Source of the DNA: Bacteroidales bacterium
Lineage (GTDB): Bacteria > Bacteroidota > Bacteroidia > Bacteroidales > Bacteroidaceae
Reading direction: 5' to 3'
Length of the DNA: 64,000 bases
NCBI GenBank assembly: GCA_012729225.1
Contig: JAAYDO010000191.1
Span: 1-64,000 of the forward strand
The notes under the pieces were generated by a model. That model worked only from the letters and a program-made list of their open reading frames with translations. It was not told where the DNA came from and made no database searches. The position numbers and the translations under genes were made by a program. Below, piece after piece: positions 1 to 11,952 of the stretch (position 1 is its first letter; every line of letters begins with the position of its first letter).

Positions 1-2
1 AA

Positions 3-95
3 ACACTCCAGCAGTTGGATGGAGCATGGATGGAACTGGAAAATACGGTGCACAATCTGAAAGAGAATAGAACCTTTATTGAAACTAACCAATAA
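3..95 (+). CDS. C-terminal end of a PadR-family-like transcriptional regulator (partial)
   Basis: Only the last 30 codons are present; the gene begins before the window. The readable tail contains LQQLDGAWMELENTV, a helical segment typical of the C-terminal dimerisation helix of PadR regulators, and ends in TAA 14 bases before the next ATG. PadR genes are commonly followed directly by a PspC-domain membrane protein in Bacteroidales, and that is what follows here, so the two probably form one operon. The identification rests on this short tail plus context and is therefore tentative. Confidence 0.5.
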   Translation, partial: TLQQLDGAWMELENTVHNLKENRTFIETNQ

Positions 96-109
96 AAACA
101 ATCAATTGT

Positions 110-1975
110 ATGAAGAAAAATATTACAATCAATCTTTGTGGCAGACTCTACCAGATAGATGAAGATGCCTACGAACTTTTGAGCCATTATACAGACACGC
201 TTCGCAACTACTTCATGAAGCAGGAAGGGGGTGCTGAGATTGCCGATGACATTGAGCAGCGCATCTCAGAACTCTTTGACGAACTGAAATCACAGGGCAT
301 TGAGGCGATTACCATCGAGCATGTGCAAGGTGTGATTGACCAGATTGGCAATGTGGAACAGATTGCTGGCGATGGTCAGTCGGAAGAGGCTGATGCTCAG
401 GATAGTACAGCGAATGCTAATGCAGATCAGACTCAAAAAGAAAAGAAGGAATATAAGCCTACAGCAACCAAGAAGTTCTTCCGTGATCCTGGTCATAAGG
501 TTCTTGCTGGTGTGTTGGCTGGATGTGCTAACTACTTTGGCGGTTCGGCCAATGGATGGCGTTGGGGCTATGTGGTGTTCCTTGCTCTTTATTATGCCTT
601 TGGGTCTAGCGTTGGAATGTCAATTTTCAATGCCCCCTTCTTCGCACTTGTGTCCTTTGTATTTGCTCTCCCATTGTCTCTCCTGCCATTTATTCCATAT
701 ATTCTTGCCGCCATCTTTGCTCCAGAAGCCCAATCTGCAGAGGATTATCTGAAGATGAAAGGTGAGGAAGTGACTCCCGAGAACTTGGTGAAAGAAGTGA
801 AGGAGAAGCCTATCCTTCCCAAGCCACCCGTATCATCCAGTAACGGAGGTTCGGATTTTTGGGATATCTTAGTTGGTATTCTGTCCCTCGGCTTCATCGT
901 GCTTTTTGGTCTTTCCTTCTTGGCTATCTTCTGCGCCATCATCTTCTTGGCTGTGGTCCCAAGTGCCGTTGGTGAGTATAACTCCTACGAATATGTTGTT
1001 CCAGCCATCTGTGCAGGCATAGCCCTCCTCGTTTCTACAGGTATCTTGCTCTATTGCTCTATCCATGCGGCTATCAGTTCCTTCAGAGGCAAGGGAAAGA
1101 TGAGCAATAAGCAGCGTGTCTTGTGGCTCGTGGCTTGGTTGATTGCTCTCTTTACCAGTATAGGTTTCACCATCTATTCCTTCCAAAAATTCAACCAATA
1201 CGAAAGCCATAACTCGTTCAGTTATGGGTCTATAGTGGGCCAGACTCGTAATATCGTTGATCAGTTTGGTCACTATTTTGATCAGGAAGAATGGAATTAC
1301 TTCCAGGAAGAGGGGTGGGAACTCATCAGGGCTGAGAACACCAGTCGCTTCACTTCCAGTGGGGAATACATGACTGGCGATGATGGCGTGCTCTATCTCG
1401 ATGCATGGAACGACAGAAAGCCTGTAGTGTACAGGGCTCAGAAGACTGAGGTTGTTGAGCCAGGCGTCTATCGTCTCTCGGCTGTTGTGCGTACAGACGG
1501 TGTGGGTAAGTTCATCTTTGTGGAAGGCCAGAAGATGGTGGGTATGGAAAAAGATAGCATTGATGGCGATAGCATGTGGCATGCCAGACTTGAACCTGTT
1601 GAGGAACTGAAGATGCGCATGAAGGAGTTTCCTGTAGAAGGGAATGAAGGTGGCAATATCTGGAAGACGATTGCCCACCAGAAGGATCAGATCGGGACGT
1701 TCACAGATTCCAATATGAACTTTGAACCAGCCTTATATCAGCCAGATTCTCTTGTTCAGCAATATGTGAACAGTTTGGAAGAATGGAAACGTGACCAGAT
1801 CTTCTCTGCCAACTGGGAGAAGGGTTATGGCTGGAACTACATCTGTATTGACAACATTGTGGTGAAGAATCAGAGCCAGATTACTTATGGAGTAAATGTA
1901 CCTGTTGGCAAGTCTGCCACAGGCTGGTTCTCTGCTACAGACTTTGTGCTGGAAAAGATTTCAGATTTGAAATAA
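110..1975 (+). CDS. PspC-domain integral membrane protein
   Basis: The 621-residue protein starts with a soluble helical region of about 95 residues, followed by a PspC-type segment at about 120-210 (FFRDPGHKVLAGVLAGCANY, then hydrophobic stretches) and three further strong membrane segments at about 253-285, 295-320 and 335-360. The remaining 250 residues are soluble and rich in aromatic and acidic residues. PspC domains occur in envelope-stress proteins of the inner membrane. The gene lies 14 bp after a probable PadR regulator, which suggests co-transcription and PadR control. It ends at a clear terminator at 2002-2038. What the C-terminal domain binds cannot be read from the sequence. Confidence 0.8.
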   Translation: MKKNITINLCGRLYQIDEDAYELLSHYTDTLRNYFMKQEGGAEIADDIEQRISELFDELKSQGIEAITIEHVQGVIDQIGNVEQIAGDGQSEEADAQDSTANANADQTQKEKKEYKPTATKKFFRDPGHKVLAGVLAGCANYFGGSANGWRWGYVVFLALYYAFGSSVGMSIFNAPFFALVSFVFALPLSLLPFIPYILAAIFAPEAQSAEDYLKMKGEEVTPENLVKEVKEKPILPKPPVSSSNGGSDFWDILVGILSLGFIVLFGLSFLAIFCAIIFLAVVPSAVGEYNSYEYVVPAICAGIALLVSTGILLYCSIHAAISSFRGKGKMSNKQRVLWLVAWLIALFTSIGFTIYSFQKFNQYESHNSFSYGSIVGQTRNIVDQFGHYFDQEEWNYFQEEGWELIRAENTSRFTSSGEYMTGDDGVLYLDAWNDRKPVVYRAQKTEVVEPGVYRLSAVVRTDGVGKFIFVEGQKMVGMEKDSIDGDSMWHARLEPVEELKMRMKEFPVEGNEGGNIWKTIAHQKDQIGTFTDSNMNFEPALYQPDSLVQQYVNSLEEWKRDQIFSANWEKGYGWNYICIDNIVVKNQSQITYGVNVPVGKSATGWFSATDFVLEKISDLK

Positions 1976-2001
1976 AGACTTCTTTATAAAGAAAAGAAAT
2001 G

Positions 2002-2038
2002 AGGAATAGAGTGGCTTTTGACTGCTCTATTCCTTTTT
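2002..2038 (+). terminator. Rho-independent terminator after the PspC gene
   Basis: A perfect 10-bp stem (AGGAATAGAG with CTCTATTCCT, 2002-2011 and 2025-2034) is followed by a short T run. It separates the PadR-PspC unit from the polysaccharide locus that starts just downstream. Confidence 0.8.
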
Positions 2039-2040
2039 CA

Positions 2041-2070
2041 TGTTTCATAAGTTAAAGAATTTGTTACAAT
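2041..2070 (+). promoter_or_regulatory. Putative HTCS (AraC-type) operator upstream of the GH3 gene
   Basis: Two half-sites, TGTTTCA at 2041-2047 and TGTTACA at 2062-2068, form a direct repeat with a 21-bp period (two helical turns). A near-identical 30-nt block (25 of 30 bases) lies at 7329-7358 upstream of the GH5 gene, with the same 37-base distance from the proximal half-site to the -7 box. Direct repeats of this sort, just upstream of a promoter without a clear -33 box, suit an AraC-family activator. The assignment to the HTCS at 23801 is inference from proximity. Confidence 0.55.
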
Positions 2071-2098
2071 AGATAAAAAATAGCTGTGGGAAAACTCG

Positions 2099-2106
2099 TA
2101 CATTTG
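2099..2106 (+). promoter_or_regulatory. -7 promoter element of the GH3 transcript
   Basis: TACATTTG fits the Bacteroidetes -7 consensus TAnnTTTG and lies about 48 bases before the ATG. No TTTG sits at the expected -33 distance, which suggests dependence on an activator bound at 2041-2070. Confidence 0.55.
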
Positions 2107-2153
2107 CAAAGAGAAAAAACTTTCTAACTGAAAACCAAAACCCATATACAGAA

Positions 2154-4736
2154 ATGAATACGAAGAAACTGTTTTTTGCAGGCTTAGCTTGGGGTGTGTC
2201 ACTGATCGTGACAGCACAGTCTTTGCCTTACCAGAATCATCATCTTTCAGCAAGAGAACGTGCTGTGGACCTTTGCGGCAGATTGACGCTTGAAGAAAAA
2301 GCTCAGCTCATGCTGGATGAGAGTCCTGCCATTCCACGACTCGGCATCAAGAAATTCTTCTGGTGGAGTGAAGCACTCCACGGAGCAGCCAACATGGGCA
2401 ATGTCACTGTGTTTCCAGAACCTATTGGCATGGCTTCCTCATGGAATCCCGAACTGCTCTACAAGGTGTTTGATGCGACCAGCACCGAATTTCGTGCACA
2501 ATATAATGAGCGCATGCTCAAAGGTGGAGAGGACGAGAAGTTCCATAGCCTCTCTGTCTGGACTCCTAATGTGAATATCTTCCGTGACCCTCGTTGGGGT
2601 AGAGGACAGGAGACTTATGGAGAAGATCCCTATCTGACCAGTGTGATGGGCACTCAGGTGGTGAAAGGACTGCAAGGTCCTGAGACCACAAAATACCGCA
2701 AACTCTGGGCTTGTGCCAAGCATTATGCAGTGCACAGCGGTCCTGAATATACCCGCCACACTGCCAACCTCTTAGATGTCACTCCTCGTGATATGTGGGA
2801 AACCTACATGCCTGCCTTCAAGGCATTGGTGCAGGATGCCAAGGTGAGAGAGGTGATGTGTGCTTATCAGCGTTTGGACGATGATCCATGTTGCGGAAGT
2901 GCTCGACTCCTTCAGCAGATTTTGAGAGAGGAGTGGGGCTTCCAGTATCTTGTGGTGAGTGATTGCGGTGCAGTGAGCGACTTCTATGAGACTCATAAGT
3001 CTTCATCAGATGCTGTTCGTGCGTCTGCCAAAGCAACCATTGCCGGCACGGATGTGGAGTGTGGTTATGGCTATGCTTACCGCAGTATTCCAGAGGCTGT
3101 GCAAAAGGGGCTCATGAGTGAGGCAGAGGTGGACAAACATGTGGTGCGTCTGCTCGAAGGACGTTTTGACCTTGGTGAGATGGATGACCCAAAACTTGTG
3201 GAATGGTCTAAGATTCCTTATTCCGCAATGGATTCTAAAGAGCATCGGCAGATTTCTCTCGACATGGCTCGTCAGTCCATTGTTCTTCTTCAGAACAAGG
3301 GAGGGGTACTCCCCTTGCAGAAAAACAAGGAGAAGATTGCGGTGATTGGCCCTAACTCGGATGATGAACCACTCATGTGGGGAAACTATAACGGTACGCC
3401 TAACCGAACGATCACAATCCTCGATGGTATAAAGACCAAGCAGAAGAATCTCTTGCACTTTCAGGGTTGTGACAGGACTTATGACAAGGTGATGCAGTGC
3501 CTGATGAGCACAAACTGCGCTATGGATGGCAAGAAGGGTTTGAAGGGTACTTTCTGGAATAACACAGAAATGGAGGGCAAGCCTGTTACGACTGAATATT
3601 ATACCACTCCGCTGGCTGTGACCACTGCAGGTATGCACAACTTTGCTCCAGGCGTGAACCTTGAGGATTTCTCTGCTAAATATGAGACAGTGTTCACTCC
3701 AAAGGAGAGTGGCGAATATGTGGTGAACATGGAGAGTGTAAGTGACTTTGAACTTTATATTGATGGAGTGCAGAAAGTCAGACAGCACACTTGGCGCACT
3801 ACTCCTACTCGTACAGTCATCAATGCTGAGGCTGGCAAGTCTTACAAGATTGAGATTACCTTCAAGCATGTCAAGACTTGGGGTGCCAACATGAAGATCA
3901 ATATCGCCAAGGAACTTCCTATCGACTATGCTGTTATCGTGGATCAGTTGAAGGGCATTGACAAGGTGGTCTTTGTAGGCGGTATTGCCGCTGCTCTCGA
4001 AGGTGAGGAGATGCCTGTGGATATTGATGGTTTCAAGGGTGGTGACCGCACACATATTGAGTTGCCCAAGGTGCAGAGGGATTTCCTCAAGGCACTCAAA
4101 GAGGCTGGCAAGACGGTCATCTTCTTGAACTGCTCTGGTTCTGCCATCGCTCTCTTGCCTGAGACGGAGACTTGTGATGCCATCGTGCAGGTGTGGTATC
4201 CTGGACAGGAAGGTGGTCAGGCTGTGGCAGACGTACTCTTTGGTGATGTGAACCCAAGTGGTAAACTTCCCATCACTTTCTACAAGACTTCCGCTCAACT
4301 TCCTGACTTTGAAGATTATTCCATGAAGGGGCGTACCTATCGCTACTTCAACGATCCTCTCTTTGCCTTTGGATATGGATTGAACTACACTCAGTTTAGC
4401 ATTGGTGAGGCGAAGTGTGACAAGAGGGGCGACAGTTACATGCTTACAGTGCCAGTGACGAATGCTGGTCAGAGAGAGGGAACAGAAGTGGTGCAGGTGT
4501 ATATCCGTGACCTCTCTGATCCAGACGGACCTCTGAAGTCTCTCCGTGCCTTCCAGCGAGTGAATGTCAAGGCTGGTCAGACTGTCAATGCTCAAATAGA
4601 ACTCTCTCCCAAAGCCTTTGAGTTCTTTGACCCAAACACCAATACAGTGCATGTCAAGGAAGGTGACTTTGAGGTGCTGTATGGCAATAGTTCTTTAGAC
4701 AAGGATTTGAAGAAGATTGCCATGACAAGAAAATAA
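2154..4736 (+). CDS. Glycoside hydrolase family 3, probable beta-xylosidase with PA14 insertion
   Basis: This 860-residue exported enzyme has a signal peptide (residues 1-22, ending VTAQ). The GH3 TIM-barrel domain follows, with the nucleophile motif VVSDCGAVSD (Asp270). A second GH3 alpha/beta domain starts near residue 380 and is interrupted at about 455-600 by a PA14-like module (GTFWNN to INIAKEL). The C-terminus is fibronectin-III-like. The domain order and sequence resemble bacterial beta-xylosidases, which release xylose from the non-reducing ends of xylo-oligosaccharides. No type IX sorting signal is seen at its end, unlike its neighbours, so it is probably periplasmic. It leads a run of four plus-strand carbohydrate-active genes. 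Substrate is inferred; beta-glucosidase activity is the alternative. Confidence 0.88.
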   Translation: MNTKKLFFAGLAWGVSLIVTAQSLPYQNHHLSARERAVDLCGRLTLEEKAQLMLDESPAIPRLGIKKFFWWSEALHGAANMGNVTVFPEPIGMASSWNPELLYKVFDATSTEFRAQYNERMLKGGEDEKFHSLSVWTPNVNIFRDPRWGRGQETYGEDPYLTSVMGTQVVKGLQGPETTKYRKLWACAKHYAVHSGPEYTRHTANLLDVTPRDMWETYMPAFKALVQDAKVREVMCAYQRLDDDPCCGSARLLQQILREEWGFQYLVVSDCGAVSDFYETHKSSSDAVRASAKATIAGTDVECGYGYAYRSIPEAVQKGLMSEAEVDKHVVRLLEGRFDLGEMDDPKLVEWSKIPYSAMDSKEHRQISLDMARQSIVLLQNKGGVLPLQKNKEKIAVIGPNSDDEPLMWGNYNGTPNRTITILDGIKTKQKNLLHFQGCDRTYDKVMQCLMSTNCAMDGKKGLKGTFWNNTEMEGKPVTTEYYTTPLAVTTAGMHNFAPGVNLEDFSAKYETVFTPKESGEYVVNMESVSDFELYIDGVQKVRQHTWRTTPTRTVINAEAGKSYKIEITFKHVKTWGANMKINIAKELPIDYAVIVDQLKGIDKVVFVGGIAAALEGEEMPVDIDGFKGGDRTHIELPKVQRDFLKALKEAGKTVIFLNCSGSAIALLPETETCDAIVQVWYPGQEGGQAVADVLFGDVNPSGKLPITFYKTSAQLPDFEDYSMKGRTYRYFNDPLFAFGYGLNYTQFSIGEAKCDKRGDSYMLTVPVTNAGQREGTEVVQVYIRDLSDPDGPLKSLRAFQRVNVKAGQTVNAQIELSPKAFEFFDPNTNTVHVKEGDFEVLYGNSSLDKDLKKIAMTRK

Positions 4737-4822
4737 TCAGGTATTTCTCTTTCCAAAACGAGAGAACCGTTGCATGATATAAAGGTAATACACTAAAAAA
4801 GAAAACTAATTTACACTTTTAA

Positions 4823-7321
4823 ATGAAAATGAAACAGAAGTTATTATTATTGACAGCGTGCTTAGGATTGGCATCATTGACGGCTGTGGCTCAGACGAAG
4901 ACCTATAAGGATGTGTGGTGTGCTGACCAAGGAGATGGTACTTACGTCAATCCTGTGTTGAATGGTGACTTTCCTGATATAGATGTGATTCGTGTGGATG
5001 ACACCTACTATTTTGTGAGCACCACCATGTATCACTTCCCTGGTGCTACCATTCTGAAGTCCAAGGATCTTGTGAACTGGGAGTATTGCGCCAACCCTCT
5101 TTTGCAGATAGATGACAATGACGCCTACAATCTCAACAATGAGCGTCACCACTATTCTCAAGGTCAGTGGGCGGCTTCACTCAACTACCATGATGGTAAG
5201 TTCTACCTCTATTTCATCTGCTATGGGCGTAGTGGAGTGGATGACACGCAGAACATCCTTCTCACCACCACAGACCCCGAGGGCGAGTGGAAGATGCAAA
5301 AGTGGCCAGAGCACTACTACGATGCGGGCTGGCTCTTTGATGATGGCGAGAATGGCGACGGCTATCTGTATGTGGCTTGTGGTATTGGAGATATTTGGGT
5401 GAACAAGCTTAATGCCAATACGCTTCAGAAGATCACCAGCACAAAAGTGATTAGTGTGGGTAATGGCTGTGAGGGTTGTCACATGTATCATATTGGCGAT
5501 TACTATTACATCTATGCCACCTACGGCGGCACGGAAGGTTCACAGACGATCTTCCGCTCTAAAAACCCGATGGGTCCTTATGAGGAGCACAACGGTCGTG
5601 TGTTTGCCAATCAGAAGATTCACCAAGGTGCACTGATAGAGACCCAGACGGGCGAGTGGTGGACCATGCTTTTCAAGGATGCAGGCTCTATTGGTCGTAT
5701 TCCTTATCTTGAGCCTGTGAAATGGGTGGATGGATGGCCTGTCATTGGCAATAATGGCAGGGATGTGTCGGAGAATGGCAAAACCTACAAGAAGCCTGAT
5801 GTGGGTAAGGTCTATGAGCAGAAGTATCTGCCTACGACAGATGCCTTCAACAGTGACAAACTGGGCATGCAGTGGGCTTGGAATCACAATCCCGACAACT
5901 CTGCGTGGTCACTTACTGAGCGACCTGGTCATCTGAGACTGCATACAGCCAATGTGACAAATGAATTGAATTGGGCACACAACTCCCTCTCCCAGCGCAT
6001 CATGGGTTATTCTCCTAATGGTACTCCTAACGATAGTTACAGAACTTCTCACGGATTGGTGAAACTGGATGTATCAGGCATGAAGGAGGGTGATGTGACA
6101 GGTTTGGCTGTGTTCCAGAATCCTTACTCCTTCATTGGGGTGAAGATGGAGAATGGCAAGAAGTTTATCTATAGCGAGCGATGCTCTTTCAACAGCCAGC
6201 AACTGAAGAAGGAGGATACCAAGATAGGTCCTGAGATTACTTCTGATACTGTCTATCTGCATGCTTATGCAAATTTTGGCACGAATGTGTGCAGATACTT
6301 CTATGGCTATGACGGCAAGAAGTGGACTTCGGCAGGTGTGACCATGTCTATGCGTTACACGCTCGACTACTTTGTGGGTCAGCGCTTCTACCTCTTCAAC
6401 TATGCCACGAAACGCTTGGGTGGTTATGTGGACTTTGACTGGTTCTCTACCGAGTTGGCTTTCAATGAGGAGGATTTTGGTATTCCTGGTGCACTTGACA
6501 ACATGACTGAGGACGACAAGGAGATGAGTTCACTTTCTATGGAACGCCCTACGATTGAACTCTTGGCTGGTGGCATTCAGACACTCGACATTCAGATGAC
6601 TGCCAAGTCTGGACTCAAGCGCAATGTGGCTTCTGCATGCGAATATGTTTTCGCCAATCCCGGCATCTTGAGCATTGAGGCAGGAAGGGCTATGGCACTT
6701 CGTGATGGCGAGACCGACGTGACAGCCACTTATACAGATGCTCAAGGCAATGCGCAAGAGGTGACTTTCCATGTGAAGGCTTCCGCTTTTCCACTCACAA
6801 CGGAACTTTTCAACCCTTCAATAGTGAAGTCTGGCACGTTCACTAAACTGTCAAAGGCTTATGCTGGTCAAGGTGGAGGCATTGGTGGTTGGAAATATGC
6901 TTCCGGAATAGATATGAGCGACTACCCTTATCTGGTGGTGAAACTGCTTCGCACCTCTGCCTCTAAACTCACTTTCTACCTCTATAATCAGGACAATACA
7001 CAGGCAACTCCCTACACTTACGATATGGGCGCAGTGAAGGAAGCGGTGATAGACCTTCGTGAGGTGAAGAACGCATCAGGAAAGGCTATAGACCTCTCCA
7101 ATGTCTATATTGCAGGTTTCTCTCAGGCTGCTCAGGGCACGGTCTATTTCAAGGAAATATACCTCTCTAAGGATGGTGAAAATCCTGCTACAGGCATCAG
7201 TGCTGTGCGTATGAATGATGAACATGTGGAAACTCCAGTTTATGACCTTTCAGGTCGTGAGGTGCAGGTGAAGTCAAGAGGAGTATATATTCAAAATGGC
7301 AAAAAAGTCATGGTGAAGTGA
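4823..7321 (+). CDS. Secreted glycoside hydrolase family 43, multi-domain xylosidase/arabinofuranosidase-like enzyme
   Basis: The 832-residue protein has a signal peptide (1-24, ending AVAQ). The five-bladed propeller catalytic domain shows the general base in GDFPDIDVIRV (Asp52) and the probable acid in NGCEGCHMY (Glu217). A C-terminal GH43 beta-sandwich covers about 340-560, a bacterial Ig-like segment about 570-650, and then comes a module of about 130 residues that also occurs in the GH5 and esterase proteins downstream. The end, YDLSGREV to KKVMVK, looks like a type IX sorting signal, so the enzyme is probably on the cell surface. It lies 86 bp after the GH3 gene with no obvious terminator between them, consistent with co-transcription. 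The exact GH43 activity (xylosidase or arabinofuranosidase) cannot be fixed by eye. Confidence 0.88.
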   Translation: MKMKQKLLLLTACLGLASLTAVAQTKTYKDVWCADQGDGTYVNPVLNGDFPDIDVIRVDDTYYFVSTTMYHFPGATILKSKDLVNWEYCANPLLQIDDNDAYNLNNERHHYSQGQWAASLNYHDGKFYLYFICYGRSGVDDTQNILLTTTDPEGEWKMQKWPEHYYDAGWLFDDGENGDGYLYVACGIGDIWVNKLNANTLQKITSTKVISVGNGCEGCHMYHIGDYYYIYATYGGTEGSQTIFRSKNPMGPYEEHNGRVFANQKIHQGALIETQTGEWWTMLFKDAGSIGRIPYLEPVKWVDGWPVIGNNGRDVSENGKTYKKPDVGKVYEQKYLPTTDAFNSDKLGMQWAWNHNPDNSAWSLTERPGHLRLHTANVTNELNWAHNSLSQRIMGYSPNGTPNDSYRTSHGLVKLDVSGMKEGDVTGLAVFQNPYSFIGVKMENGKKFIYSERCSFNSQQLKKEDTKIGPEITSDTVYLHAYANFGTNVCRYFYGYDGKKWTSAGVTMSMRYTLDYFVGQRFYLFNYATKRLGGYVDFDWFSTELAFNEEDFGIPGALDNMTEDDKEMSSLSMERPTIELLAGGIQTLDIQMTAKSGLKRNVASACEYVFANPGILSIEAGRAMALRDGETDVTATYTDAQGNAQEVTFHVKASAFPLTTELFNPSIVKSGTFTKLSKAYAGQGGGIGGWKYASGIDMSDYPYLVVKLLRTSASKLTFYLYNQDNTQATPYTYDMGAVKEAVIDLREVKNASGKAIDLSNVYIAGFSQAAQGTVYFKEIYLSKDGENPATGISAVRMNDEHVETPVYDLSGREVQVKSRGVYIQNGKKVMVK

Positions 7322-7328
7322 TATTCGA

Positions 7329-7358
7329 TGTTTCACAATCTAAAGAATATGTTGCAAT
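7329..7358 (+). promoter_or_regulatory. Putative HTCS (AraC-type) operator upstream of the GH5 gene
   Basis: TGTTTCA (7329-7335) and TGTTGCA (7350-7356) repeat the arrangement seen at 2041-2070: 21-bp period, shared inner TAAAGAAT, and exactly 37 bases from the second half-site to the -7 box. The conserved spacing is the strongest argument that this is functional rather than chance. Confidence 0.55.
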
Positions 7359-7386
7359 TTTGAAAAGAATATTCAGAAAAAGAACG

Positions 7387-7394
7387 TATCTTTG
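7387..7394 (+). promoter_or_regulatory. -7 promoter element of the GH5 transcript
   Basis: TATCTTTG matches the Bacteroidetes -7 consensus and lies about 52 bases before the ATG at 7447. It has no properly spaced TTTG, which is consistent with activator-dependent transcription from the upstream direct repeat. Confidence 0.6.
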
Positions 7395-7446
7395 CATCGT
7401 AATACATCACTAATTAACTGTAAAATTCTAAAATCTTTTCCATACA

Positions 7447-9336
7447 ATGAAACTAAAGAAAATAATTCAGTTCTATTTGTTGGGCATTTTGACATTAGGA
7501 GTTTCTCCCGTTTTTGCTCAGCAAAATTTTGCGGGCTTGCCTCCTATGTATGTAGATGGTAACTACTTGAAGGATGCCCAAGGTAATAAACTTGTGCTTC
7601 ATGGCGTGATGGACACCCCAAGCCCCTACTTCAATGAGTATCGTTGGGGTGGTAGTGCTAATGATGACAACGTGAACAACTGTGTGAATTACTTCACAAA
7701 GATCTTTGACGTGATTGCTGACCCTGAGAATGGCACTCACTGTAACCTCTTCCGTCTCCACCTTGATCCTGCTTGGACCAATGGCAAGGCAGGCTCTACT
7801 CTGCAGGATGCACGTGAGAAAGGTACAGGTGAGGCAGACATCACCAAATATGAGGGAGATCGCCTCACTAAGTATCTGTCCTCTGTGTATATTCCTATTG
7901 CACAGAAGGCGATGAACCATAAGATGTATGTCATCATGCGCCCACCTGGCGTATGTCCTCACGACATCTATGTGGGAGGTAGTTACCAGAAATATCTGCT
8001 CGATGTGTGGGATCGTGTGAGCAAACACAGACTTATTCAGAAGTATTGCGGACAAATCAGTCTCGAGTTGGCCAATGAGCCAGTGAATGTATATATGGCT
8101 GATGGTAGCAGATCTGATCAAGCGCTTCGTGACTTCTTCCAGCCCATCGTGGACAAGATTCGTGAAAACGGATTCACTGGCATCATTTGGATTCCTGGCA
8201 CAGGCTATCAGAGTGAATACCGCCCTTATGTCAAGTATCCAATCTCCGACAACAACTTCGGTTTTGCAGTTCACGACTATGCAGGATGGTTTGATACAAG
8301 CGACACCAAAAATGAGGCAACCAATTCTATCAATGCGTTTGCAAAACAAGTGCCTGTGGCTTATACCAATCCTATAGTCATCACAGAGGTGGACTGGAGT
8401 CCTGAAAAACAGCCTCGTGAGATTAAGAACTACAATGAATTTGGTCAGCCTACTTACAAGAACTATGGCTCTTGGGCTACAGCCTCTACCAGCAAATGGG
8501 GTAAGGGCTACAAGGCAGTGCTTGACTACTTTGGCAACATCTCAATGACACTTTCAGGCACTCACTGCTATATTGACTACAATGACTGCATCACTCGTAG
8601 TGGTAGTGGAACGAGTTATGTTTACACCAATACAGGTCGTTACACTCCTGCCTATAAGAGAGACATGGAGGCGGCTGGTCTTGACCCTTATGATGGATGT
8701 GGTGTGGCTTGCTTCCAGTGGTATGCAGAATATGCAAAGGTAAACTATCCTTCTCTTGCTCGCTATCAAGAGGTACAGGAGATTCCTGAAAATCCATTTG
8801 AATTGAAGAAGGATTATTTCAATCCTAAGTTGATATATGAAAACACAGCCACCATAACAAGCGCTGTTACTACGGTCAAGTTTAAGGAGAATGGCTTTGT
8901 GGGATGGCGCTTTGAAGAAGAGGCAGGCATTGACCTCACAAAGTATAAGTCCCTTACCATCAACTTGGTGAGAGGTGTTACAGGCAATGTGAGATTCCGC
9001 CTCTATGACACGTCCAACTATTGGGCTAAGCCTTATGACATCACTTTGGCTAACAAGGGCAAGGATATAACAATAGACCTTGCAGACTTGAAGACCACAG
9101 ATGGCAGAACACTTGATCTAAGCCGTATCCGCATGGGTGGTTTCTATTGCACAACTGACAACTTCTCACTCTACGTGAAGGGTATCACACTTGAGGAAGA
9201 TGCAACAGGCATTGAGACACCAGAGATTGCTGGCGAACAGCAGAATGGTGCTTACTATGATCTCTCAGGTCGCATGGTGGAGAACCCCACTCGTGGCATC
9301 TACATCAGGAACGGCCGCAAGGTGGTGGTGAAGTAA
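7447..9336 (+). CDS. Secreted glycoside hydrolase family 5 (cellulase/hemicellulase superfamily)
   Basis: This 629-residue protein has a signal peptide (1-25, ending PVFAQ) and a GH5-type TIM barrel. The acid/base is in ELANEPVNV (Glu211) and the nucleophile in VITEVDWS (Glu314), both with the expected clan-A spacing. Residues of about 465-595 form the module shared with the neighbouring GH43 and esterase proteins. The end, YDLSGRMV to RKVVVK, is a type IX-like sorting signal, implying surface attachment or secretion. Within a locus holding GH3, GH43 and an acetyl-esterase-like protein, an endo-acting hemicellulase role is likely. The GH5 subfamily and substrate remain open (xylan, glucan or mannan). 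Confidence 0.87.
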   Translation: MKLKKIIQFYLLGILTLGVSPVFAQQNFAGLPPMYVDGNYLKDAQGNKLVLHGVMDTPSPYFNEYRWGGSANDDNVNNCVNYFTKIFDVIADPENGTHCNLFRLHLDPAWTNGKAGSTLQDAREKGTGEADITKYEGDRLTKYLSSVYIPIAQKAMNHKMYVIMRPPGVCPHDIYVGGSYQKYLLDVWDRVSKHRLIQKYCGQISLELANEPVNVYMADGSRSDQALRDFFQPIVDKIRENGFTGIIWIPGTGYQSEYRPYVKYPISDNNFGFAVHDYAGWFDTSDTKNEATNSINAFAKQVPVAYTNPIVITEVDWSPEKQPREIKNYNEFGQPTYKNYGSWATASTSKWGKGYKAVLDYFGNISMTLSGTHCYIDYNDCITRSGSGTSYVYTNTGRYTPAYKRDMEAAGLDPYDGCGVACFQWYAEYAKVNYPSLARYQEVQEIPENPFELKKDYFNPKLIYENTATITSAVTTVKFKENGFVGWRFEEEAGIDLTKYKSLTINLVRGVTGNVRFRLYDTSNYWAKPYDITLANKGKDITIDLADLKTTDGRTLDLSRIRMGGFYCTTDNFSLYVKGITLEEDATGIETPEIAGEQQNGAYYDLSGRMVENPTRGIYIRNGRKVVVK

Positions 9337-9357
9337 ATAATGAATCATGTAAAGCGT

Positions 9358-11891
<2,534 letters not shown>

Positions 11892-11916
11892 ACCCTCTCA
11901 TTCCCAAATATCACAT

Positions 11917-11952
11917 AAGCAGACCTCTGTCCAATTGGATAGAGGTCTGCTT
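11917..11952 (+). terminator. Terminator after the esterase gene
   Basis: A 12-bp perfect stem (AAGCAGACCTCT with AGAGGTCTGCTT) continues inward through TCC-AATT-GGA and is followed by TATATATT. It lies 26 bases past the stop codon and closes the plus-strand CAZyme run. Confidence 0.8.

Noticed and set aside
3006-4652. A 548-codon minus-strand frame
   Set aside because: It mirrors the GH3 gene and is rich in His, Leu and Ser in a way typical of antisense shadows.
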